The notes beneath the pieces were generated by a model. The model was given only the letters and a program-made list of their open reading frames with translations. It did not search any database and was not told the origin of the DNA. A stretch of 12,867 nucleotides of DNA, from positions 1 through 12,867 of the forward strand of contig JAFAPF010000077.1 of assembly GCA_019247245.1 (NCBI GenBank). Reading direction: 5' to 3'. Position numbers and translations under genes: made by a program. Positions 7,119-12,867 of the stretch are shown here, one piece after another. This DNA is from Rubrobacter sp. GTDB lineage: Bacteria; Actinomycetota; Rubrobacteria; Rubrobacterales; Rubrobacteraceae. Numbering within the stretch: position 1 is the stretch's first letter; each line of letters opens with the position of its first letter.

Positions 7119-7155
7119 CCTCTGCTTCCGGAAAGCCGCGCCAGACCAGAGGAGG
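7119..7155 (+). promoter_or_regulatory. Possible rpsF leader hairpin covering the Shine-Dalgarno sequence
   Basis: CCTCTG (7119-7124) can pair with CAGAGG (7147-7152). The right arm overlaps the AGGAGG ribosome binding site (7150-7155). The loop holds a second small stem based on TTCCGGAA (7126-7133) followed by GCCGCG. In other bacteria the S6:S18 complex binds a structured rpsF leader with a CCG element and represses its own operon. This leader could play that role, but I cannot fold or align it here. Confidence 0.35.
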
Positions 7156-7161
7156 CGAAAA

Positions 7162-7494
7162 ATAGCTGCCTACGAAGTCATGTTCATAGTCATCCCCGAG
7201 TTCGATGAGGAGCAAGTCGAGAACACCATCGCGCGTTTTCGTACCATCATCGAACGGACTGGTGGAGAGGCGGGTGAAGTGAATAATTGGGGCCGGCGCA
7301 AGCTGGCGTATGAGATTGACCATCGCAGCGACGGCTTCTACACCGTCATGCAGTTCACCGCCGGCGAAAGAACGCTCTCCGAACTAAAGCGCATTTTGCG
7401 CGTCTCCGACGACGTGCTCAGACACATGATCGTGAAACTCCCGCCAACGTACGCCCACAAACCGTTCCCGGAGACCGCCGAGGTCTCGAGCTAA
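7162..7494 (+). CDS. rpsF: 30S ribosomal protein S6, apparent AUA start
   Basis: S6 binds 16S rRNA with S18 in the small-subunit platform. The body is clear: YEVMFIVIPEFDEEQVE, a middle WGRRKLAYEIDHRSDGFY (typical S6 strand pair), then LKRILRVSDDVLRHMIVKL. The first ATG (7180) is a poor start. It removes the AAYEV strand that begins nearly all S6 proteins and lies 24 bases from the ribosome binding site. Six bases after AGGAGG (7150-7155) stands ATA at 7162, which would give Met-Ala-Ala-Tyr-Glu-Val-Met-Phe, the normal S6 N-terminus, 110 residues in all. No in-frame ATG, GTG or TTG lies at a usable distance. I therefore place the start at ATA; a sequencing error (ATG to ATA) is the main alternative, and 7180 the conservative one. 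First gene of the rpsF-rpsR-rplI-dnaB cluster. Confidence 0.85.
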   Translation: MAAYEVMFIVIPEFDEEQVENTIARFRTIIERTGGEAGEVNNWGRRKLAYEIDHRSDGFYTVMQFTAGERTLSELKRILRVSDDVLRHMIVKLPPTYAHKPFPETAEVSS

Positions 7495-7512
7495 TTTTGG
7501 AGAGGAGATCTT

Positions 7513-7764
7513 ATGGGTAGACGCAGGAATGCTGGGTCGCGCCGGGAGCGCCCAGTCAAGGACAAGCCGTGTGTGTTCTGCAAAGAGAATATAGCGTACG
7601 TGGACTATAAGGACTACACCATGTTACGTAGGTTCACGTCGGACCGCGGCAAGATCCGGGCACGTAGGGTCACTGGGCTTTGTCCCCAGCACCAGCGTGA
7701 GTCGGCTACCGCTATAAAGCGCGCTCGCGAGATGGCGCTAGTGCCCTATGTAGCTGGGCAGTAG
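7513..7764 (+). CDS. rpsR: 30S ribosomal protein S18, zinc-ribbon type
   Basis: S18 pairs with S6 in the small subunit. The product is 83 residues with the usual core [18 protein letters not shown] and the RNA-binding run [16 protein letters not shown]. It keeps a full zinc ligand set: Cys20-x2-Cys23 (PCVFC) and Cys57-x2-His60 (LCPQH). This is therefore the zinc-containing form rather than the cysteine-free form that many actinobacteria use under zinc limitation. A basic N-terminal tail ([13 protein letters not shown]) is present. GGAGAGGAG lies just upstream of ATG 7513. It follows rpsF by 18 bases, with no ssb gene between them. Confidence 0.97.
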   Translation: MGRRRNAGSRRERPVKDKPCVFCKENIAYVDYKDYTMLRRFTSDRGKIRARRVTGLCPQHQRESATAIKRAREMALVPYVAGQ

Positions 7765-7775
7765 GGAAGAACATA

Positions 7776-8225
7776 ATGCAGGTGATACTCAAACAGGATG
7801 TCGAGAAGATTGGACAGAGGGGCGACATTGTAGAGGTTAGTCGCGGCTACGTCCGCAACTTCCTCATGCCACATGGCCTGGCCGAGGTGGCCACTCCTTC
7901 TAAACTAGAGGAGGCCCGCCGCGAGATGGCCGAGGCCGAGGAGCGCGAACGGCGCATTGCCGAACGCGCTAGTGAGGTTGCCGAGACGTTGAATAAGAGT
8001 GTTATCACCATCGAGGCCCGCACCGGAGAGGATGAGCGCCTCTTCGGCTCCATTACTGCCGCCAATATCGTCTCCGCCATTGAGAAGGCCCGCGGCATCC
8101 GGCTCGATAGGCGTCGTGTCAGGCTCGACGAGCCTATCAAGTCGTTAGGAACCCACCAAGTACCCATCCAGGTTTACGGGGATATCGAGTCGAGTGTAAA
8201 GGTTATCGTCGTCCCGAAGCTGTAG
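7776..8225 (+). CDS. rplI: 50S ribosomal protein L9
   Basis: L9 binds 23S rRNA at the base of the L1 stalk and helps frame maintenance. The product is 149 residues, the standard length. The N-terminal RNA-binding domain shows MQVILKQDVEKIGQRGDIVEV and GYVRNFLMPHGLA. A long charged connecting helix follows (about 43-75, rich in Glu and Arg), then the C-terminal domain with RLFGSITAANIVSAI and a terminal strand SVKVIVVPKL. Start ATG at 7776 lies 11 bases after the rpsR stop, with GGGAAGAA upstream. Nothing unusual. Confidence 0.97.
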   Translation: MQVILKQDVEKIGQRGDIVEVSRGYVRNFLMPHGLAEVATPSKLEEARREMAEAEERERRIAERASEVAETLNKSVITIEARTGEDERLFGSITAANIVSAIEKARGIRLDRRRVRLDEPIKSLGTHQVPIQVYGDIESSVKVIVVPKL

Positions 8226-8270
8226 TGCTAGCTGCCACCTAAACCAAAGCCTTAAGGGTGCTGTCTTGTA

Positions 8271-9704
8271 ATGGGATCCTTTTTGCTGCATGCTGATCAT
8301 ATGGAGCATAGGGGGAGGATCCGGGGAGTACCATCGGGGGCCACTGGCGATGCCCTGGTGCCGCCACACGACCTCGACGCCGAGCGAGCCGTGATAGGTG
8401 CAATGCTCGTCTCCGAAACCGCGGTCTCGGTGGTTGGGGAGATGCTCGTTGCGGAGGACTTTTACTCTGAGACGCATCGGGTCTTGTACGGTGCCATGAT
8501 GCGTTTGTACTCGCGCGGCGACCCAATAGATCAGCTCACGCTCACCAATGAGCTCAGGAACATGGGGGAGTTCGATCGCATCGGTGGACGACAGTACGTA
8601 TTTCGGATCGTCGAAAGCGTACCCACTGCTGCTAATGCCGCCCGTTACGCGGAGATTGTCCGTAGCAAGGCGCTTTTGAGGGCCATCATAGACGCCGGAA
8701 GCCGCATCCAACAAGAGGCCTTTACCGAACCCGAGGATGTAACACAAGCACTCGACGCCGCCGAGCAGCTTATCTACGGTATCTCCAATCGGCAGCTGAA
8801 AGAGCGTTTAGCCCCCATTTCGGAGCTCGCACCGGGCGCCTTGGAGATGGTACAGAGTCTGTACGAGGCCGAGGGTGAAGTCACGGGGGTCGAATCCGGT
8901 TTTGAGGATCTCGACCAAAAAACGACGGGGTTTCACAAGAGTGACCTGGTAGTTCTGGCTGCCCGACCTGCGATGGGCAAGACAGCGCTCGCTCTGAACA
9001 TCATTTGGCATGCCGCGGGAGCTAAGGGGCTGCCGGTGGCGATCTTCTCGTTAGAGATGAGCAAGGAGCAGCTCGTTCAGCGTCTCATCTCGCAGACCAC
9101 GCGAATAAGGACTCAAGACCTGAGGAGTGGCAACGTAAAGGCCGAGGACTGGCCTAAGCTCGTGCGTGGGGTCGCCGAGGTCAGCCGCGCCCCGATCTGG
9201 ATCGATGATACTGCCGGCATTACTCTTATGGAGATGCGGGCCAAGGTCAGACGCCTTGCCAGTCGTCTCCACGCTCAGGTAAATGCCGAAAGGCAAAGTA
9301 GCGTTCCGCTCTCACTCGTCGTCGTGGATTATTTGCAGCTCATGGTCGGGCAGGGCAACCGCTCCGATAATCGCCAGCAGGAGATAGCAGAGATCAGCCG
9401 CGGCTTGAAAGTGCTGGCTCGTGACCTCGACGTCCCGGTGCTCGCCATAGCCCAGCTCTCCCGCGCCGTCGAAGGACGCCACGACAAGCGTCCTTTGCTC
9501 TCAGATCTTCGCGACAGTGGTGCGATTGAGCAGGACGCCGACCTGGTGATGTTCCTCTACAGGGACGAGTACTACAACACCGACTCTGATGATAAAGGTA
9601 TTGCCGAGATTATCATTGGCAAGCACCGCAACGGACCTACCGGCAAGGTTCAGCTTGCCTGGCTCGAGCAATACACTAAGTTTGCTTCTCTCGCCCGTCG
9701 CTGA
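8271..9704 (+). CDS. dnaB: Replicative DNA helicase DnaB
   Basis: Hexameric helicase that unwinds DNA at the replication fork. The product is up to 477 residues. An N-terminal domain (about 31-175, PPHDLDAERAVIGAMLVS, then DPIDQLTLTNEL and ESVPTAANAARYAEIV) is joined by a linker to the RecA-like ATPase. Walker A is ARPAMGKTALALN (Gly236-Lys237-Thr238), followed by FSLEMSKEQL (Glu262). Walker B is LVVVDYLQLM (Asp353), then AIAQLSRAVEGR, RPLLSDLRDSGAIEQDAD and GKHRNGPTG. No intein interrupts these sites. The start is uncertain: ATG 8271 has only a distant AAGGG, ATG 8301 is an alternative, and the family homology starts near residue 31 (PPHDLDAE). Lies 45 bases after rplI, the usual order. The downstream gene is convergent. 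Confidence 0.96.
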   Translation: MGSFLLHADHMEHRGRIRGVPSGATGDALVPPHDLDAERAVIGAMLVSETAVSVVGEMLVAEDFYSETHRVLYGAMMRLYSRGDPIDQLTLTNELRNMGEFDRIGGRQYVFRIVESVPTAANAARYAEIVRSKALLRAIIDAGSRIQQEAFTEPEDVTQALDAAEQLIYGISNRQLKERLAPISELAPGALEMVQSLYEAEGEVTGVESGFEDLDQKTTGFHKSDLVVLAARPAMGKTALALNIIWHAAGAKGLPVAIFSLEMSKEQLVQRLISQTTRIRTQDLRSGNVKAEDWPKLVRGVAEVSRAPIWIDDTAGITLMEMRAKVRRLASRLHAQVNAERQSSVPLSLVVVDYLQLMVGQGNRSDNRQQEIAEISRGLKVLARDLDVPVLAIAQLSRAVEGRHDKRPLLSDLRDSGAIEQDADLVMFLYRDEYYNTDSDDKGIAEIIIGKHRNGPTGKVQLAWLEQYTKFASLARR

Positions 9705-9992
9705 GGTCTTGCTGAATTTAGGATGGCCATCAGGACGTAGCCTCTGAACACAGTAGCTAAAAGCTTGTTAGTAAATAACAGGGTTAGACACAGAGGGGCT
9801 AGACCTGCTTATCCTACACATAGAACACCGCCTTGCTGGTCGTTTTACAAGGTAGCTTTCTCAGTTTTTCGAAGCATTTCTACCAAAGAGAGCTACTAAA
9901 CAAAGAGAGCTACTAAAGATAGGTCCTCCGCCTACTACGCCAGAACCCACAAAAAGTTTTTACCTTTATACGTACCAAACATGCTCTAAGAT
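9705..9992. other. Convergent intergenic region, 288 bp, no gene seen
   Basis: Lies between the dnaB and fabF stops and is more AT-rich than its surroundings. It holds a 10-bp palindrome GATGGCCATC (9722-9731), the tandem 17-bp repeat listed separately, and a weak stem GCCTTG/CAAGGT around 9831-9853 with a T-tract about 12 bases further on (TTTTT at 9865-9869). No classic GC-rich hairpin directly followed by a T-run was found for either gene. I see no coding frame with a ribosome binding site. Confidence 0.5.
9884..9917. repeat. Perfect tandem duplication of a 17-bp unit
   Basis: CAAAGAGAGCTACTAAA occurs twice head to tail, at 9884-9900 and 9901-9917, with no mismatch. The unit includes GTAGCT on the reverse strand, and GGTAGCTTTCTC at 9851-9862 is a partial inverted match to GAGAGCTAC, so a weak stem could form. 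Two copies do not make a CRISPR array. Recent replication slippage in unconstrained sequence is the simplest explanation. Confidence 0.9.
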
Positions 9993-11234
9993 CTAAGCAC
10001 GCTCTAGTGTTATGGCAGCGTTATGGCCCCCTATCCCCGTGTTGACGCAGATGGCGGCCTCCAACGTCGGGAGAGGGAGTGCTTCGCTGACTACGTAGTC
10101 TAGAGGAGCACAATCCTTGTCCAAGGTATCGAGGTTACGCATAGGGGGGATCGTCTGCTCCTTGAGGGTTAGAGCGCAGATGGCGGTTTCTATCGCCCCA
10201 CTTGCTCCGAGAGAATGACCCAGGTTCGACTTGGTGGCCGAAACTCGGACACTAGGGTTTATAGAGTGCATCGCCCAAGATTCAGGACCGTCGCCAGCAA
10301 CGGTGCCGGTGCCATGAGGATTAATGTAACCGATCTGCTCTGGTTGCAGCCCCGCAGACTTGATCGCCAGAGCCATCGCCCGTCCGAACTCCCGACCCTT
10401 GGGGTCAGGATCAGTGAGGTTATAGGCGTCCGTGGTACGGCCGACACCGGTTATCTTGGCATACGGTACTACATTCCGGCGCTGCACGGATTCGGCGGTT
10501 TCTAGTACTATCACGCTGGCCCCTTCAGCGATCACGAAGCCCGAGTGATCTTTATCGTAGGGGCGGCAAGCCCCTTGCGGGTCATCGTTACGTATGCTCA
10601 TCGCTCGCATCGCAGCGAACCCGGCTACCGTGACCGGTGTTATCGCGGCCTCGGAGGCCCCGCACAACACCATATCTGCATCGCCCCGACGGATCAGGTC
10701 GTAACCCATCCCCATGGCATCAGTGCCACAGGCACAGGCCAAAGACGGGGTAACTGATGGACCTTGGATACCGAGCTGAAGACTGACTTGGGCGGCGCCT
10801 GCGTTTTGCATCATCTTGGTTACCGCGAAAGGGCTCACCCGGTTAACACCCTTGTTGTCCATTTCCCACTGGGTGCGGTCAAAGCTCATCACCCCACCGG
10901 TCCCGGCGCCTATGACCGAGCCCACCCGCTCGGGGTGCTGATCTAGGAACTCTCTAGCTCCAGAGTCATCTACGGCCATTACCGCAGAGGACAGGGCAAG
11001 CTGAGCGAGCCGGTCCATCCTCTGCGCGATCTTGCGAGCCATAAAATCCTTAGGCTCGAAGTCCGTACATTCGGCGGCGATCTTCACATCAAAGCCCTCC
11101 GGATCGAAGAGGGTTATGTAGCCGACCCCGTTCTCGTTGGCCAGCAGTGAATCCCAGAACTTCTTCCGGCCTACCCCGATAGGGGTTACAAGTCCTATCC
11201 CCGTTATATAAGCTGTCGGATGGCCGTTTTTCAT
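9993..11234 (-). CDS. fabF: Beta-ketoacyl-ACP synthase II-like (FabF family)
   Basis: Condenses malonyl-ACP with acyl-ACP to elongate fatty acids. The product is 413 residues, the usual length, beginning AYITGIGLVTPIGVG. The catalytic triad is visible: Cys167 in SLACACGTDAMG, His307 in NPHGTGT, His340 in SATKSNLGHSLGASGAIE (also Lys335). Differences from E. coli FabF: the nucleophile loop is LACAC rather than TACAS. The gate loop, usually SFGFGGTN, reads NTGIGGHN, so the gatekeeper Phe (400 in E. coli) becomes Ile401 and the preceding Phe becomes Thr399. Start ATG 11234 follows GGAGG by 5 bases. It is the last of three minus-strand fatty acid genes, 112 bp after the fabL-like gene. An elongation synthase with unusual chain preference, or a polyketide-type KAS, are alternatives. 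Confidence 0.9.
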   Translation of the reverse strand: MKNGHPTAYITGIGLVTPIGVGRKKFWDSLLANENGVGYITLFDPEGFDVKIAAECTDFEPKDFMARKIAQRMDRLAQLALSSAVMAVDDSGAREFLDQHPERVGSVIGAGTGGVMSFDRTQWEMDNKGVNRVSPFAVTKMMQNAGAAQVSLQLGIQGPSVTPSLACACGTDAMGMGYDLIRRGDADMVLCGASEAAITPVTVAGFAAMRAMSIRNDDPQGACRPYDKDHSGFVIAEGASVIVLETAESVQRRNVVPYAKITGVGRTTDAYNLTDPDPKGREFGRAMALAIKSAGLQPEQIGYINPHGTGTVAGDGPESWAMHSINPSVRVSATKSNLGHSLGASGAIETAICALTLKEQTIPPMRNLDTLDKDCAPLDYVVSEALPLPTLEAAICVNTGIGGHNAAITLERA

Positions 11235-11280
11235 GTCGTCCTCCGCGTTATGCGTCGACTTCTTTCTAACCTTAGCGAGT

Positions 11281-11295
11281 AATCCTAACAGGATT
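11281..11295. promoter_or_regulatory. Inverted repeat upstream of fabF
   Basis: AATCCT-AAC-AGGATT is a perfect 6-3-6 inverted repeat in the 112-bp gap between the fabL-like gene and fabF, about 47 bp before the fabF start codon. Its size and place fit an operator for a dimeric repressor, or a small leader hairpin. It does not match a fatty acid regulator site that I recognise. No clear promoter hexamers accompany it. Confidence 0.35.
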
Positions 11296-11346
11296 GTCTC
11301 TCATGTACGCCGTTCTACTTCTACGCCGCTCAGAGAGAGCCATAAT

Positions 11347-12108
11347 CTATCCCGGCGTTCGCAGCGAATAGCCTCCATCTACAACAATAGTCTGACCCCT
11401 GATCATCTCGGCGGCGTCAGAGCAGAGGAAGGCGACGACGTTGGCCATGTCCTTGGGAGTTGCGAGGCGTCCAGCGGGGGTGTGACGTTCGGCGTTATTG
11501 GCCACCACCTGTAAATTAGAGAAGTGTTGCCATGCCTCGGTTTTTACCCAGCCGCCGCTTACTGCGTTGGCGCGGATGTTGTACTGGGCTAACTCTACTG
11601 CCAGGTAGCGTGTTGTTGCCTCGACTGCTGCCTTGGAGATGCCGACCACGACGTACTCTGGCAGCACAAATTTCGAGCCGAGGCTGGAGATGCCCACGAT
11701 TACGCCGCCCCCTCGCTTTCGCATGAGGGGCAGCGCGTACTGTGCAGCAAAGAGGTGGGAGCGAGCGTTGATATTGAGTGTCCAATCCCAGCCTTTCGGT
11801 CGCTGTTGTTCAATGGGGCGGTTGTAGCCGCTAGCTGCGTTATTTACCAAAATGTCGAGACCATTAAAGACTTCATCTGCTTCCTTAAACATCTCTTTTA
11901 ATGCTTCTGGGTCGCCTATGTCGGCCTTGGTCACGTGTGCTCGTACCCCGAATGCCTCGCATCCGGCTGCCGTTTCTTCAGCAGGCTTGCGGTTGCGAAA
12001 GAAGTTGATGACTACGTTAGCCCCCTCGCTGGCTAGTTTCAGCGCGATGGCGCGGCCAATGCCGCGACCACTGCCGGTTACTAACGCGGTTTTTCCATCA
12101 AACCGCAC
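11347..12108 (-). CDS. fabL: Short-chain dehydrogenase resembling enoyl-ACP reductase III (FabL)
   Basis: Probably reduces the enoyl-ACP double bond at the end of each fatty acid cycle with NADPH. The product is 253 residues. The N-terminal Rossmann motif is TGSGRGIG (11-18). NNAASGYNRP (89-98), GWDWTLNINA (106-115), ISSLGS (140-145), NAVSGG, TPAGR and MIRGQTIVVDGG follow the pattern I recall for Bacillus subtilis FabL. The active site is Tyr152-x6-Lys159 (YVVVGISK). This is the enoyl reductase spacing, not the Y-x3-K of FabG, so I prefer FabL to ketoacyl reductase. The start is GTG 12108 with AGGAGG 5 bases upstream. It lies 39 bases downstream of fabI and 112 bp upstream of fabF on the same strand. 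Other possible roles include reduction of an unusual enoyl-thioester such as a cyclic or branched precursor. Confidence 0.8.
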   Translation of the reverse strand: MRFDGKTALVTGSGRGIGRAIALKLASEGANVVINFFRNRKPAEETAAGCEAFGVRAHVTKADIGDPEALKEMFKEADEVFNGLDILVNNAASGYNRPIEQQRPKGWDWTLNINARSHLFAAQYALPLMRKRGGGVIVGISSLGSKFVLPEYVVVGISKAAVEATTRYLAVELAQYNIRANAVSGGWVKTEAWQHFSNLQVVANNAERHTPAGRLATPKDMANVVAFLCSDAAEMIRGQTIVVDGGYSLRTPG

Positions 12109-12147
12109 GAAAACCTCCTATTCGGATTCCGTTCCCGATACGTCTCA

Positions 12148-12867
12148 TTACCGTTGCTCAACCGGGCCACCCATCGCATGGTACCCTCCATCTACGTGTA
12201 TCAGCTCTCCAGTCGTTGCTGGCCACCAGTCGCTCAGGAGGCTCACGATGGCTCGTCCGACCGGTTCGGGGTCAGTGGTACTCCAGGAGAGGGGCGCTTG
12301 TCGCTCCCACTCGCCCTCGATATCTTCGAAACCTGGGATGCTTTTAGCGGCTAAAGTCTTTAAGGGACCTGCGGAGACGAGGTTGACGCGGATGCCTTTC
12401 GGACCGAGGTATCGGGCGAGATAGCGAGAGGTAGACTCTAAAGCCGCCTTGGCAACACCCATCCAGTCATAGGCAGGCCAAGCGATACTAGAGTCGAAGT
12501 CGAGACCGACAACAGAGGCACCGGGCTTCATGAGCTCCATGAGCCCTACCGAGAGGGCTTTCAAAGAATAGGCCGAAGCCTGTAGGGCGGCGGCGACGGA
12601 AGGCCATTCGGTGGATAGGAAGTTTCCGCCTAAAGCGTCCTCGGGGGCGAAGGCGACGGAGTGTACGATCCCGTCCACCTCGCCCCAGAGCTGCTCGAGG
12701 TTTTCAGCCACGGTTCGTATATTCTCGGGCTTGTTGACGTCGAGCTCAAGGACGGGCGGCTCGGGGTCTAGGCGCCTGGCGGTGCGTTGGGTGAGGCTTA
12801 TAGCCCTCCCGAAGCCACTTAGGGCGATCTCCGCACCTTGCTCGGTGGCCATACGCGCCGCAGAATA
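12148..12867 (-). CDS. fabI: Enoyl-ACP reductase I (FabI/InhA-like), 5' end cut off
   Basis: NADH-dependent trans-2-enoyl-ACP reductase, the last step of each elongation cycle. The visible 239 residues start inside the protein: the frame is open to the window edge (YSAARMATEQGAE), matching the helix after the first glycine-rich turn, so roughly 25-30 residues are missing. Marks are GFGRAISLTQRTARRL, VLELDV, VDGIVHSVAFAPEDALGG, LQASAYSLKAL, VVGLDFDSSIAWPAYDWMGV and VNLVSAGPLKTLAAKSIPGF, with VDGGYHAMG near the end. The catalytic Tyr (codon 12471-12469) and Lys (12450-12448) keep the Y-x6-K spacing. The wording is closest to actinobacterial InhA. The ATG at 12852 is internal and not the start. 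Heads the fabI-fabL-fabF run within the window; its promoter is outside. Confidence 0.93.
   Translation of the reverse strand, partial: YSAARMATEQGAEIALSGFGRAISLTQRTARRLDPEPPVLELDVNKPENIRTVAENLEQLWGEVDGIVHSVAFAPEDALGGNFLSTEWPSVAAALQASAYSLKALSVGLMELMKPGASVVGLDFDSSIAWPAYDWMGVAKAALESTSRYLARYLGPKGIRVNLVSAGPLKTLAAKSIPGFEDIEGEWERQAPLSWSTTDPEPVGRAIVSLLSDWWPATTGELIHVDGGYHAMGGPVEQR

Noticed and set aside
8145..8747. Minus-strand open frame of 200 codons opposite dnaB
   Set aside because: Covers the end of rplI and the start of dnaB in antisense; no recognisable protein motif.
9884..9917. CRISPR-like array
   Set aside because: Only two copies, directly adjacent with no spacer, and no cas genes in the window.
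9953..9963. AAAAAGTTTTT as part of a terminator
   Set aside because: A purely A/T palindrome with a one-base centre cannot form a useful hairpin, and no GC stem is attached.

Overview
The window looks like a chromosomal housekeeping region of a moderately GC-rich bacterium, most likely a deep-branching actinobacterium (Rubrobacter or Thermoleophilia type). That placement is inferred from an InhA-like FabI, a zinc-ribbon type S18, frequent GTG/TTG starts and the mixture of gene families. No 16S rRNA gene or other decisive marker is present. I see no mobile element, CRISPR array, tRNA or rRNA.

Layout. (1) Positions 1-3404, minus strand: a pyruvate (or related 2-oxoacid) dehydrogenase operon, E1-alpha, E1-beta, then E2, with tight spacing; E2 lacks only its last few residues at the window edge. 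(2) 3481-4041, minus: a RdgB/HAM1 nucleotide pyrophosphatase upstream of the dehydrogenase genes, divergent from the next block across 47 bp. (3) 4089-6991, plus: an unrecognised 201-residue protein, a LysN-like PLP aminotransferase and a D-Ala-D-Ala ligase-like ATP-grasp enzyme, spaced as one operon. (4) 7049-9704, plus: a promoter and structured leader, then rpsF, rpsR, rplI and dnaB, the common ribosome/replication cluster but without ssb between rpsF and rpsR. (5) 9705-9992: an AT-richer convergent intergenic stretch with a perfect 17-bp tandem duplication. (6) 9993-12867, minus: fatty acid synthesis genes transcribed fabI (5' end cut off), fabL-like, fabF-like.

How the genes fit together: the dehydrogenase complex makes acetyl-CoA, and the fab genes elongate and reduce acyl-ACP chains, with two enoyl-ACP reductases of different families side by side. 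RdgB cleans the nucleotide pool. The central operon joins an amino acid aminotransferase to a peptidoglycan-type ligase and an unknown protein.

The points most worth a second look are the apparent AUA start of rpsF behind a leader that can hide its Shine-Dalgarno sequence, altered metal-ligand residues in the Ddl-like ligase next to an unknown gene, the FabI + FabL pair with an atypical FabF gate, and an E2 with Asn in place of the catalytic-motif Asp. No wholly new system is evident; these are deviations within known families.
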